Positions 1 to 7,430 of a stretch of DNA of 64,000 bases are shown here, piece after piece. Position 1 is the first letter of the stretch, and each line of letters starts with the position of its first letter. The notes under the pieces were generated by a model. It was given only the letters and a program-made list of their open reading frames with translations, was not told where the DNA came from and did not search any database. Source of the stretch: Lachnotalea sp. AF33-28 (GTDB taxonomy: Bacteria; Bacillota; Clostridia; Lachnospirales; Lachnospiraceae); NCBI RefSeq assembly GCF_003477885.1, contig NZ_QUEE01000010.1, positions 62,001 through 126,000 on the forward strand. Reading direction: 5' to 3'. The translations under genes and the position numbers were made by a program.

Positions 1-194
1 TCCAGCTCTTTTAAGCGGGCGTCAATGGTATTGACGCTTTGGTTTAACATATTATGGGAATAGTTCCGTACGATTTTCGTGGCAGAAGTTACTGCGGAAT
101 GATATATTAAAATACCGATTAAAACCGGTACGATTAAAACCGAAAGATAGGACAGCAAGATGCGGAAAAACATATGTTTTTCGGAAGTATCCAT
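1..194 (-). CDS. Membrane-anchored transcriptional regulator or sensor, N-terminal fragment (partial)
   Basis: Only the first 64 or so codons are inside the window; the gene runs off the left edge. The start ATG follows an AGGAGC ribosome site. The N-terminus has a short cytosolic stretch (MDTSEKHMFF), then one long hydrophobic segment (about residues 9-31), then an extracytoplasmic helix. This arrangement is typical of YesS-like AraC regulators with an N-terminal membrane and Cache-type sensor region, and also of YesM-type kinases; the visible part cannot separate the two. It is divergent from the esterase at 371 and near the LplB operon promoter, so it may control that operon (inference). 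Confidence 0.6.
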   Translation of the reverse strand, partial: MDTSEKHMFFRILLSYLSVLIVPVLIGILIYHSAVTSATKIVRNYSHNMLNQSVNTIDARLKEL

Positions 195-370
195 AAAGAA
201 GCTCCTTTTATCGGGGGTATTTCATCTTTCTGATTCAAACAAAAACGGTAACTGATAAGAACAGGATCTTCCTGTCCGGAACTGTTACCCAAAATATTAT
301 AATATAGAAGTCCGCCGGTTGCAACCGGCTTTACAAAAAGAGCTATCACAAAGACCAAAGGAGAAAGAAA

Positions 371-1396
371 ATGAATCAGGAAATCACATTCTTGGGAAGG
401 TCACTGGAAGAGGAAGGAATGACCTATTTTAATTGGACCTGCTCCGGATTTCAGTTTGCATTTGAGGCAAATAAAGTGGAAGCAGAGTTTTTTGCCGTAT
501 ATGCAGAGGAAAACGGAGAGGTGCTGACACCGTTTTTGGCAGTGTTTCTGGATGATATGGAACAGCCGTATCAAATCATCGAATTAAAAGAGGGAAAACA
601 CTGGTATTTATTGTATGAAGGAAGTGCTTCGCCGCATCGCATCCGTGTCATAAAGCGGACAGAAGCACAGCATGCCAAAAATGCATTGGTTCAGGTAAAG
701 GCCGAGGGAGGGAGTCTTTCCCTGTGGCCGAGGGAGGAGACCTTAAAGCTGGAGTTTATCGGTGATTCGATTACATGCGGCTTTGGAAATGAAAGCAGCT
801 GTCCGGAGGACGGATTTCTTGCGTGTCAGGAGAATGGATGGGAGGCCTATGCGGCGAAAACGGCCAGAAAACTGCACGCACAGTTCCACATAATCGGTGT
901 ATCGGGAATCGGTGTGTACTCGAGCTACACGGATGTGGAGAAAAGAAATACGCAGCTGTTGATGGGAGAGGTGTACGGCTGCACCGATTATTTCGTATCG
1001 CCAAAGGAAGCGTGGGATTTTAACCGGTATCGTCCGGATGCCATCGTGATCTGTCTGGGAACAAATGATTTTTCTTATGTGCAGTATCATCAGGAAGCGT
1101 ATGCACCCGGATTTCAGAAAAGCTATTATGAGCTATTGCAGCTTGTCCGCCTAAAAAACGGTCCGCAGCCGTATATTCTGTGCTGTCTCGGTGTGATGGG
1201 AGAGGGCCTGAACGAAAAGACGGAAGAGGTGGTCCGGGCATTTCGCAAAGAGACCGGGGATGACAGAATTCAGATGCTTTTTTTGACGGAGCAGAGACCA
1301 AAGGACGGACGCGGCGGATGCTTTCACCCGACCATCCGCACGCATGAGAAGATGGCGCAGACGGTCGAAAAAGCCCTGAAATACTGGGGTCTATAG
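371..1396 (+). CDS. CE2-like SGNH/GDSL carbohydrate esterase
   Basis: A 341-residue protein with an N-terminal beta-rich domain (about 1-120) and a C-terminal SGNH hydrolase domain, the layout of carbohydrate esterase family 2 deacetylases. The nucleophile motif GDSIT places Ser133; GTND at 230-233 is the block III motif; His319 in CFHPT is the catalytic His. CE2 enzymes remove acetyl groups from plant or host polysaccharides. No signal peptide is seen, so it probably acts in the cytosol on imported oligosaccharides. A strong ribosome site (AAAGGAG) precedes the ATG. It lies just upstream of the promoter of the interrupted ABC operon and probably belongs to that glycan locus. Confidence 0.8.
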   Translation: MNQEITFLGRSLEEEGMTYFNWTCSGFQFAFEANKVEAEFFAVYAEENGEVLTPFLAVFLDDMEQPYQIIELKEGKHWYLLYEGSASPHRIRVIKRTEAQHAKNALVQVKAEGGSLSLWPREETLKLEFIGDSITCGFGNESSCPEDGFLACQENGWEAYAAKTARKLHAQFHIIGVSGIGVYSSYTDVEKRNTQLLMGEVYGCTDYFVSPKEAWDFNRYRPDAIVICLGTNDFSYVQYHQEAYAPGFQKSYYELLQLVRLKNGPQPYILCCLGVMGEGLNEKTEEVVRAFRKETGDDRIQMLFLTEQRPKDGRGGCFHPTIRTHEKMAQTVEKALKYWGL

Positions 1397-1469
1397 GAAT
1401 TGTAGGTGGCCTGCAGGAAAGGTATGGCGCGGAAAAAAGGAATTGTAGGGCGCTTTTTGAGTTAGAAAG

Positions 1470-1498
1470 TTTACGGAAAATGAGCCGTCTGTTATCAT
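1470..1498 (+). promoter_or_regulatory. Probable sigma-A promoter of the interrupted lplB operon
   Basis: TTTACG (1470-1475), a 17-base spacer and TATCAT (1493-1498). It lies about 40 bases upstream of a strong GAGAGGAGG ribosome site and the ATG at 1538. It would have driven the permease operon now displaced to 11529 by the mobile element. Confidence 0.5.
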
Positions 1499-1537
1499 GA
1501 AATCACAATAAAACCTGCCCCGAGAGGAGGAACAAAC

Positions 1538-1603
1538 ATGATGATAAAAAGCGGGTCAGCTTCGTTACCCGACAGAATGCTCATGTGCGATAAAGTAACA
1601 TGA
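1538..1603 (+). pseudogene. Severed 5' end of the LplB-type permease gene
   Basis: ATG at 1538 follows a strong GAGAGGAGG site. The first six codons (MMIKSG, to 1555) are the original start of the permease whose body begins at 11541. Reading then enters the mobile element and stops at 1603 after 21 codons. Joining 1555 to 11541 gives an in-frame N-terminus MMIKSG-LKQMRKHWQ, typical of LplB proteins. That is the main reason for this call. Confidence 0.7.
1579..1597 (+). repeat. Left subterminal inverted repeat of the mobile element
   Basis: GCTCATGTGCGATAAAGTA matches the reverse complement of 11508-11526 at 16 of 19 positions. It sits 24 bases inside the left junction and is a likely recombinase-binding arm. 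Confidence 0.55.
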
Positions 1604-1676
1604 TAACTGAATTGATAGTCAGTCCCATTCCGTAAAATGCAAGTTTCCGAAATGTTTCCGAACTTTCTTCAGCCCA

Positions 1677-1705
1677 TTGCTACAAAAAGAAGGAAATGTT
1701 ATAAT
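1677..1705 (+). promoter_or_regulatory. Sigma-A promoter for the FMN riboswitch/ribU operon
   Basis: TTGCTA (1677-1682), 17 bases, TATAAT (1700-1705). It ends about 26 bases before the riboswitch aptamer begins. Confidence 0.7.
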
Positions 1706-1730
1706 TCAAAACGAACAACTGAATAAAAGT

Positions 1731-1839
1731 GTCTTCGGGGCAGGGTGAAATTCCCGATTGGCGGTAAAGTCCGCGAGCGTAAAACGCACGATTTGGTGTA
1801 ATTCCAAAACCAACAGTATAGTCTGGATGAAAGAAGATA
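1731..1839 (+). promoter_or_regulatory. FMN riboswitch (RFN element)
   Basis: The conserved RFN blocks are all present in order: the 5' stem with CGGGGCAGGGTGAAATTCCC, then GGCGGTAAAGTCCGCGAGC, then GATTTGGTGTAATTCCA, and the 3' block with CAGTATAGTCTGGATGAAAG closing on GAAGATA. It binds flavin mononucleotide. The downstream hairpin with a T-run (1901-1939) suggests control by transcription termination, so FMN should switch ribU and the kinase gene off. Confidence 0.95.
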
Positions 1840-1900
1840 TGGTTAGATTCCGCAGATTTTGAGAGTGTTACTTTCTTTTCTGTGGCCTAATGATAATGCT

Positions 1901-1939
1901 AACACCTGAAAGACATTTTCTTTTGGGTGTTAATTTTTT
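1901..1939 (+). terminator. Riboswitch expression-platform terminator
   Basis: AACACCTGAAAG and CTTTTGGGTGTT form a stem with 10 of 12 positions complementary, followed by a T-run at 1934-1939. It lies between the FMN aptamer and the ribU start. An upstream AGTGTTA (about 1864-1870) could pair with the 5' arm as an antiterminator. Confidence 0.65.
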
Positions 1940-1958
1940 GCCACGGAGGAAAGCAATT

Positions 1959-2603
1959 ATGAACAGTAAAACAAAAAGAATCACAGTTATTGGTATGCTA
2001 TGTGCAATCACTTATGTCACTATGGTTGTTGGCAGGATTCCGATTATTTTATTCTTAAAGTATGACCCATCAGATGTTATTGTAACTTTAGGTGGTTTTA
2101 TTTGGGGGCCGATGACTTCCTGCATTGTATCTGTTATTGTAGCAACCCTTGAAATGATTACAGTAAGCGATACCGGAATATTAGGTTGTATTATGAATAT
2201 CGTACAAACACTATCTTTTGCGTGTACGGCATCTGTCATTTACAAAAAAAAGCACACTTTATCTGGTGCAGTGATTGGTCTGGCATCGGGATGGCTAATA
2301 ACGGTTATCGTTATGCTGTTGTGGAACTATTTGGTAACGCCGCTTTATATGGGGTATCCAAGAGAAGCAGTTGTAGAATTGTTACTTCCTGCCTTTCTTC
2401 CATTTAACTTATTGAAAGGTGGGTTAAATGCGTCCATTACATTTTTACTGTATAAGCCCATAGTTACCGCTTTGAGAAAAAGCGGATATGTTACTACTTT
2501 GGAAAATGAAGCAAGACAAAAGCATACTGGTCTGCTTATACTGGCAAGTTTTATAATAGTAACTTGTGTTTTGATTATCCTGTCAATGAATGGGATTATA
2601 TGA
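1959..2603 (+). CDS. ribU: Riboflavin-uptake ECF transporter S component
   Basis: 214 residues, highly hydrophobic, with about five or six membrane segments, in the size range of RibU. The S component binds riboflavin in the membrane and works with a shared ECF energizing module, which is not in this window. The ATG at 1959 is chosen over the in-frame ATG at 1890 because ACGGAGGAAAG sits at the right distance upstream and because the 1890 start lies inside the leader before the terminator hairpin. FMN riboswitch control directly upstream supports the flavin assignment. Its stop overlaps the next gene's ATG (ATGA), indicating coupling. Codon use is AT-rich compared with the mobilization genes, so this may be separately acquired cargo. 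Confidence 0.88.
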   Translation: MNSKTKRITVIGMLCAITYVTMVVGRIPIILFLKYDPSDVIVTLGGFIWGPMTSCIVSVIVATLEMITVSDTGILGCIMNIVQTLSFACTASVIYKKKHTLSGAVIGLASGWLITVIVMLLWNYLVTPLYMGYPREAVVELLLPAFLPFNLLKGGLNASITFLLYKPIVTALRKSGYVTTLENEARQKHTGLLILASFIIVTCVLIILSMNGII

Positions 2604-3304
2604 GGATTGAGATGAAAGAAAAAATAAATGAGCCTATTTACACACTAACAGGGATCGTTATACATGGCCGAGGTATTGGAAAGCATGTGGGGACACCTAC
2701 CGCAAACATAGAAATAGCAAAAAATACATTTTTGCCAAAGACAGGGGTGTATGTGGCAGATATTCTTGTAAGTGGCAAGATATATTATGGTGTTACCCAT
2801 ATTGGAACGCGCCCTACACTTGATAATGATAGCTTTGTTTCAATCGAAACACATATTTTTGATTTTGATAAGGATATATATGGGTGTACGATAACTGTCA
2901 ACCTATATAAGAAATTGAGAGAAGTTAAAAAATTTAATGAATTATCCCTGCTGCTTGAACAGATTGCAAATGACCGGACAATAGCACAAGAATTTTGGGG
3001 ATTAAATCAAACAAATCACACTTTACACATTGATATTAGCCGGCATTGTGTAATATTAGAACAGCAGGAAGTTTATTTATCAACAAACGAATTTGAAGTC
3101 CTTTATTTGCTACTGCAATCTCCTCAAACCACATTCACAAAAGAACAGATTTATGAACAGATTTGGCATGAACCCACAAATAACCATTTGCACGCAGTAG
3201 AAAACACGATTTTTCAAATACGAAAAAGGTTAAAACCATATTGCAAGGGGCATGAGTATATAAAAACAGTAATTGGCTATGGTTATAAATTTAATTCCGA
3301 GTAA
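2600..3304 (+). CDS. Riboflavin kinase fused to an OmpR-type winged helix
   Basis: 234 residues from the ATG that overlaps the ribU stop; an ATG at 2612 with GAGG upstream is an alternative start. Residues 10-130 match the flavokinase fold: GRGIGKHVGTPTAN (ATP/Mg loop, 23-36), HIGTRPT (68-73), and SIETHIFDF with the conserved catalytic Glu83. The FAD synthetase domain of normal RibF is absent, so the product should be FMN only. Residues 142-232 resemble the DNA-binding domain of OmpR-family regulators (recognition helix about 196-212, wing GYGYKF) with no receiver domain. The pairing recalls archaeal RbkR, which fuses a riboflavin kinase to an HTH but in the opposite order. A direct role in flavin-responsive transcription is inference. 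Confidence 0.8.
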   Translation: MRIEMKEKINEPIYTLTGIVIHGRGIGKHVGTPTANIEIAKNTFLPKTGVYVADILVSGKIYYGVTHIGTRPTLDNDSFVSIETHIFDFDKDIYGCTITVNLYKKLREVKKFNELSLLLEQIANDRTIAQEFWGLNQTNHTLHIDISRHCVILEQQEVYLSTNEFEVLYLLLQSPQTTFTKEQIYEQIWHEPTNNHLHAVENTIFQIRKRLKPYCKGHEYIKTVIGYGYKFNSE

Positions 3305-3391
3305 CAAATCCAGCCGAGCCAGTCAACGGCAAGTGAATGGGCTGCGCCCACCGTTGACAGCCCCGTCTGTCCTTGCTGGTGGGTAACTCAA

Positions 3392-3424
3392 GGGGCGACA
3401 GCAAAAAAGTGCTGCCGCCCTTTC
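3392..3424 (+). terminator. Possible hairpin terminator or attenuator before the sigma-like gene
   Basis: GGGGCGACAGC and TGCTGCCGCCC form a stem with an A-rich loop, followed by TTT only. It may separate the riboflavin cargo from the mobilization module. Confidence 0.35.
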
Positions 3425-3451
3425 CCATAATCGAAGAAAGGGGGATTTTCT

Positions 3452-3895
3452 ATGACCGAACAGGAAGCCTATCAAGAACATATCCGCTATACCCATGATA
3501 CCTATTGCCGGATTGTTATTCGTCATGCGTCCTTTGACGCTGCCCGTATGCTGGCGGCGAGGTGGAAACGGGAAATCTCCCTTGAATACTTGACCGAAGA
3601 AAAGTTTGTCCCACTAAGCACCACAGACGAGTATTTTCAAGTGCCGGACTATGGCGAAACCTATCCGTTCTCTGTCCGGGGTCAGACGATACTTTTAGAT
3701 AGCTGCTCCCTTGCGGCGGCTCTTGCCGGGCTGCCGAAACAGACGCAGGAGGAAATCTTTTTATATTACTTCCAGCACTTGACGCAGAAAGAAATCGGAG
3801 AACAAAGCGGCTGGACACGTAGCACAATCGGGCGACATATCCAGCTTGCCTTGAAGCGGCTGAAAGAGGAAATGGAGGTGCTGCCCCATGAGTAA
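3452..3895 (+). CDS. Sigma-70 region 4-like regulator of the mobile element
   Basis: 147 residues. The C-terminal third contains a sigma region 4 helix-turn-helix (LTQKEIGEQSGWTRSTIGRH, then LALKRLKEEME). Proteins of this kind sit at the head of many Firmicutes conjugative and mobilizable elements and probably set element gene expression; no region 2 is seen, so it may not act as a stand-alone sigma factor. The start is supported by a GAAAGGGGG site. It overlaps the next gene by eight bases, indicating one operon. Confidence 0.75.
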   Translation: MTEQEAYQEHIRYTHDTYCRIVIRHASFDAARMLAARWKREISLEYLTEEKFVPLSTTDEYFQVPDYGETYPFSVRGQTILLDSCSLAAALAGLPKQTQEEIFLYYFQHLTQKEIGEQSGWTRSTIGRHIQLALKRLKEEMEVLPHE

Positions 3896-4088
3896 CCGAC
3901 TTCTCCCCTATGAAACTATTATAAAGGCACATGAGGGCGACCCCATAGCAATACAGGCTGTCCTTGACCGCTATGCCGGATATATCCGCTATTTCTCCAA
4001 AATGAACGGCTATTATAACTCTGATATGGAGGACTACATCAGAACAAAGCTGATTGAAAGCCTGTTCAAGTTCCGGCTTGACCGTTGA
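3888..4088 (+). CDS. Small HTH-type protein of conjugative transposons
   Basis: 66 residues, starting inside the end of the sigma-like gene. It has the pattern seen in the short helix-turn-helix proteins paired with sigma-like factors in Tn916-type and related elements (IKAHEGDPIAIQAVLDRYAGYI, then a charged C-terminus). It probably works with the upstream protein in controlling element excision or transfer; its target is unknown. Confidence 0.65.
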   Translation: MSNRLLPYETIIKAHEGDPIAIQAVLDRYAGYIRYFSKMNGYYNSDMEDYIRTKLIESLFKFRLDR

Positions 4089-4143
4089 GTTTGGATTGAT
4101 GATATGATAAAATTAGTCCAATAAATGCGAACGGGAGGTTAGT

Positions 4144-4515
4144 ATGAAAAAAATTATATTGATAATCTGTACATTAGTCTTTCTTATATCTTTAACTGCG
4201 TGTGGCACAAAATTTGATGGTAGTCGTACTGGAAACGATAGTGAATTTATCATGGAATATAGTGTGTTAAATACAACGGACGCACAGGATTTAACTATTG
4301 AATCTGGAGATACAATTAGTGCTAAAATTGTAATAGATAAAGGTAGCTTATCAATAAAAATTCAAAAAGACGGGGAAGAACCTATCTATGAAAGTAACGG
4401 AATTTCCACATCTAATGAGTTTGATGTTGAAATTGATGAAAGCGGAACATACACAGTTGAAGTAACAGGAAAAAAAGCAAAAGGAAGTGTTAGTTTCATA
4501 GTGCAGAGTAATTGA
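4144..4515 (+). CDS. Small putative lipoprotein, mobile-element cargo
   Basis: 123 residues with a clear lipoprotein signal: MKK, a hydrophobic run, and lipobox LTAC with Cys20. The mature part is short and beta-rich (alternating polar and hydrophobic residues, ending KGSVSFIVQ), like a small jelly-roll or immunoglobulin-like fold. It is preceded by a GGGAGG site. Base composition is clearly more AT-rich than the flanking mobilization genes, which suggests separate acquisition. No function can be assigned; surface binding, exclusion or immunity roles are all possible. Confidence 0.7.
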   Translation: MKKIILIICTLVFLISLTACGTKFDGSRTGNDSEFIMEYSVLNTTDAQDLTIESGDTISAKIVIDKGSLSIKIQKDGEEPIYESNGISTSNEFDVEIDESGTYTVEVTGKKAKGSVSFIVQSN

Positions 4516-4588
4516 TGAACTTCCAGTTTACTACACTACACTGAACCACTATAAAAACTGAATAGCCTGCCGCCCCGCAGTGGCACAC

Positions 4589-4625
4589 AAAGCAGTAAAT
4601 CAGAAAAAGATTTGCTGCTTTTTTT
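4589..4625 (+). terminator. Rho-independent terminator
   Basis: AAAGCAGTAAATC and GATTTGCTGCTTT pair around an A-rich loop and run into TTTTTTT. It ends the sigma-HTH-lipoprotein transcription unit. Confidence 0.7.
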
Positions 4626-5042
4626 GCGCCCATTTTGGGCAAATTCCCAATGTTCCGTATTAGACAGTGAAGCAAAAAAAGGTTGCCGCTTTTTTCAAAC
4701 AGCGGGCAAAACACAGCTTCCGAAACGCCTTATTGTCGGGAAAGACCGAGCCGCCGGAAAAGTTCTTGCCGGAAAGTCCGTCATTTTTGCTTTTTGCGGT
4801 GTTGTAGGGAGTAAGGGGGGAGAACGCTGCCCGCAACCTTTTACGAAAAAGCTGGTTATAGATTTCCCGAAAAAGTGGTAGTAGCAAGTGAACGGCAGTC
4901 CGGCAGTTTCTTAGAGCAAGATTCTACCACAGTACCAAAATTCGCTTATCCGCTCATTTTGCCCCTGCGGGAATCTTGTTGGGGAGTGCCTTCCCCAAAC
5001 CCTGCTATGCGCCCTATCGGGCGAGAAAGGAGGTCAACGACC
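4626..5042 (+). other. Non-coding region upstream of mobC, likely to hold oriT
   Basis: About 420 bases without a convincing gene, directly before mobC and the relaxase, where oriT normally lies. It contains a poly-G tract (4816-4821), a hairpin TTGGGGA/TTCCCCAA (about 4979-4998) and a hairpin CGCCC/GGGCG (about 5010-5023) just before the mobC ribosome site. The nick site cannot be identified by eye. Confidence 0.4.
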
Positions 5043-5441
5043 ATGCGAAAGAAATACAACACGCCCCGCCGCTGCCATGTGGTAAAAACCCGGTTGTCTG
5101 ATGAAGAACACGCCGACTTCATGGAGCGGCTGGCGGCTTATCAAATCAGCCAGTCCGAGTTTATCCGGCAAGCCATACGAGGGGCGACCATACGCCCCGT
5201 GATTACCGTTTCCCCCGTCAATGATGAATTGCTTTCCGCTGTCGGGAAGCTAACCGCCGAGTACGGACGGATCGGCGGCAACTTAAACCAGATAGCCCGC
5301 TTTTTGAATGAGTACGGCGCACCCTACACCAGCTTATCCGGCGAGGTACGGGGAGCCGCCGCCGACCTTGCCGCCCTCAAGTTTGAAGTCTTGCAGAAAG
5401 TAGGTGACGCTATTGGCGATACTCAAACATATCAGCTCTAA
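5043..5441 (+). CDS. mobC: MobC-like relaxosome accessory protein
   Basis: 132 residues. The N-terminal part resembles a ribbon-helix-helix DNA-binding segment (VKTRLSDEEHADFMERL), and IGGNLNQIARFLN is the characteristic MobC motif. It binds near oriT and helps the relaxase nick DNA. The ATG at 5043 follows AAAGGAGG; longer in-frame starts upstream lack such a site and would read through the predicted oriT hairpins. The gene's end overlaps the relaxase start, as usual for such pairs. Confidence 0.85.
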   Translation: MRKKYNTPRRCHVVKTRLSDEEHADFMERLAAYQISQSEFIRQAIRGATIRPVITVSPVNDELLSAVGKLTAEYGRIGGNLNQIARFLNEYGAPYTSLSGEVRGAAADLAALKFEVLQKVGDAIGDTQTYQL

Positions 5442-7053
5442 AAATGCGGACTACGGGGACGCTGAAAAGTACCTCATATTTGAGCATGACGAGTTTACCA
5501 TGAAGCCCACCCTTGACGCAGACGGGCGGCTGATACCGAGGGCAGACTACCGCATTTCCTCTCTGAATTGTGACGGGGAGGATTTCGCCGTTGCCTGTAT
5601 GCGGGCGAATCTCCGCTATGAGAAAAACCAGAAGCGGGAGGACGTAAAGAGCCACCATTATATCATCAGCTTTGACCCCCGTGACGGCCCAGACAACGGC
5701 TTGACCGTAGACCGGGCGCAGGAGTTGGGCGAGAAGTTTTGCGCCGAGCATTTCCCCGGACATCAGGCGTTAGTCTGCACCCACCCGGACGGGCATAACC
5801 ACACTGAAAATATCCATGTGCATATCGTAATCAATTCGTTACGGATTGCAGAGGTTCCCATGCTGCCCCACATGGACAGACCGGCAGACCGGCGGGCTGG
5901 CTGCAAGCACCGCTGCACCGACGCAGCCATGAACTATCTGAAAGCCGAAGTCATGGAAATGTGCCACAGCGAGAGGCTTTATCAGATTGACCTTTTGAAT
6001 GGCAGCAAGGAACGAGTGACCGACCGGGAATACTGGGCGCAGAAGAAAGGACAAGCCGCACTGGACGAGCGCAACGCCCCCATGATTGCGGACAGTATCA
6101 CACCCCGCACGACCAAGTTTGAAACAGACAAGGCGAAGCTGCGCCGGACTATCCGGGCGGCACTTTCCGAAGCGACCAGCTTTGACGAGTTTTCTTCTCT
6201 GCTTCTCCGGGAGGGCGTGACCGTCAAGGAGAGCCGGGGACGGCTGTCCTACCTCACGCCGGACAGGACAAAACCTATTACTGCCCGCAAACTGGGGGAC
6301 GATTTTGACCGCATCGCTGTACTCTCCACTTTGGAGCAGAACGCCGCCAGAACCGCCGAAAAAGCCGCAGCCATACCGGAATACCCCGCCAGTATCAAAG
6401 AGCGGTTACAGCGGACAAAACCAGCGAAAAACGCCCCGAAGAATGACGCTGCCCGTGAGCGGGAAGCTGTACAGCGCATGGTTGACATAGCCGCAAAGAA
6501 AGCCGAGGGCAAGGGACGGGGCTATGAGAAGTGGGCGACCATGCACAACCTAAAGCAAATGGCGGCTACCCTTGCCGCCTACCAGCAATACGGCTTTTCT
6601 TCCCCGGAAGAACTGGACGAAGCCCTTACCGCCGCCCATGCGGATATGCAGGAAAGCCTTGCCGGACTGAAAGCACTGGAAGCCAGCATAGCAGACAAAA
6701 AGGAGTTGCAGCGCAATCTTCTAAGCTACATCGGCACCAAGCCCGCCCGTGACGGGCTGAAAGCGCAGAAATCGGAGAAAGCCCGGAAAGCCTACCGGGA
6801 GCAGCACCAGAGCGACTTTATCCTTGCGGAATCCGCCACCCGCTATTTCAAGGCGCATGGAATCACGAAGCTGCCAGTCAGCAAAGCCCTACAAAGGGAG
6901 ATTGAGCAGCTTACCGTCCAGAAGAACGCCGGATATAACGACTACCGGGAAAAACGTGAGCGTGTCCGTCAGCTTCAGACCGTCAAGGGCAACATTGACC
7001 AGATTTTGCGCCGGGAGCCGAGCCAGCAGAAAAAGCAGGAACAGGAGCGTTAA
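5413..7053 (+). CDS. MOBP-type relaxase
   Basis: 546 residues from a TTG start (MAILKHI, the usual N-terminus in this family), which has GGTGA upstream; a GTG at 5404 is an alternative. The N-terminal relaxase domain (1-250) has a candidate catalytic Tyr near the N-terminus (DYGDAEKYL), HHYIISFDP, and the metal-binding histidine cluster in HNHTENIHVHIVINS. The C-terminal half is long, Ala/Lys/Glu-rich and probably coiled coil. The enzyme nicks oriT, stays covalently bound to the 5' end and pilots single-stranded DNA through a helper element's secretion system. It overlaps mobC by 29 bases. Confidence 0.9.
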   Translation: MAILKHISSKNADYGDAEKYLIFEHDEFTMKPTLDADGRLIPRADYRISSLNCDGEDFAVACMRANLRYEKNQKREDVKSHHYIISFDPRDGPDNGLTVDRAQELGEKFCAEHFPGHQALVCTHPDGHNHTENIHVHIVINSLRIAEVPMLPHMDRPADRRAGCKHRCTDAAMNYLKAEVMEMCHSERLYQIDLLNGSKERVTDREYWAQKKGQAALDERNAPMIADSITPRTTKFETDKAKLRRTIRAALSEATSFDEFSSLLLREGVTVKESRGRLSYLTPDRTKPITARKLGDDFDRIAVLSTLEQNAARTAEKAAAIPEYPASIKERLQRTKPAKNAPKNDAAREREAVQRMVDIAAKKAEGKGRGYEKWATMHNLKQMAATLAAYQQYGFSSPEELDEALTAAHADMQESLAGLKALEASIADKKELQRNLLSYIGTKPARDGLKAQKSEKARKAYREQHQSDFILAESATRYFKAHGITKLPVSKALQREIEQLTVQKNAGYNDYREKRERVRQLQTVKGNIDQILRREPSQQKKQEQER

Positions 7054-7238
7054 AGACCGCCCCGAAATGATACCGAAACCATACAAAAACGAGGGTACGG
7101 GCTTTCCCTTACCGCAATACTCCCCAACTTCCAAACGGGGCTTACAGAGCGGAAAAAGCCCGAAAATGACACCGAGAACATACAGAAAATGCCGCCTATC
7201 CCGCCACGCCGATAGAAGCGGCAGAAAGGAGCCTACGA

Positions 7239-7430
7239 TTGCCAAGAATGAGCAAGAAGCGGAAAGAGGAATGGTCTTTCTTCCTCAACCACCGCAACCG
7301 TATCACTTATAACGACCTATGCCGGGGCTGCACCCGTGACTGCAAGCAGAGCTTCCGGGCGATTATCATACTCTGCCCCCGCTACTACTCCAAACGCTGG
7401 AAAAAGGAGGGCGCAGCCAATGGCAGATAA
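7239..7430 (+). CDS. Small cysteine-containing conserved element protein
   Basis: 63 residues from a TTG start spaced correctly after AGAAAGGAG (an internal ATG at 7248 is farther away). The sequence has a basic N-terminus (SKKRKEEWSFFLN) and a cysteine cluster CRGCTRDC with a fourth Cys in ILCPRY, suggesting a small zinc-binding fold. Proteins like this lie between the relaxase and the replication gene in related mobilizable elements; the function is not known. It overlaps the next gene by 11 bases. Confidence 0.6.
   Translation: MPRMSKKRKEEWSFFLNHRNRITYNDLCRGCTRDCKQSFRAIIILCPRYYSKRWKKEGAANGR

Noticed and set aside
1890..1958. Longer ribU N-terminus from ATG 1890
   Set aside because: This start lies inside the riboswitch leader before the terminator hairpin and has no ribosome site, unlike ATG 1959.
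7067..7312. Open frame of 81 codons after the relaxase gene (starts MIPKPYKNEGTGF)
   Set aside because: It has no clear ribosome site, overlaps the small cysteine protein in another frame and has a Pro/Arg/Ser-rich composition typical of an out-of-frame reading; only comparative data could rescue it.
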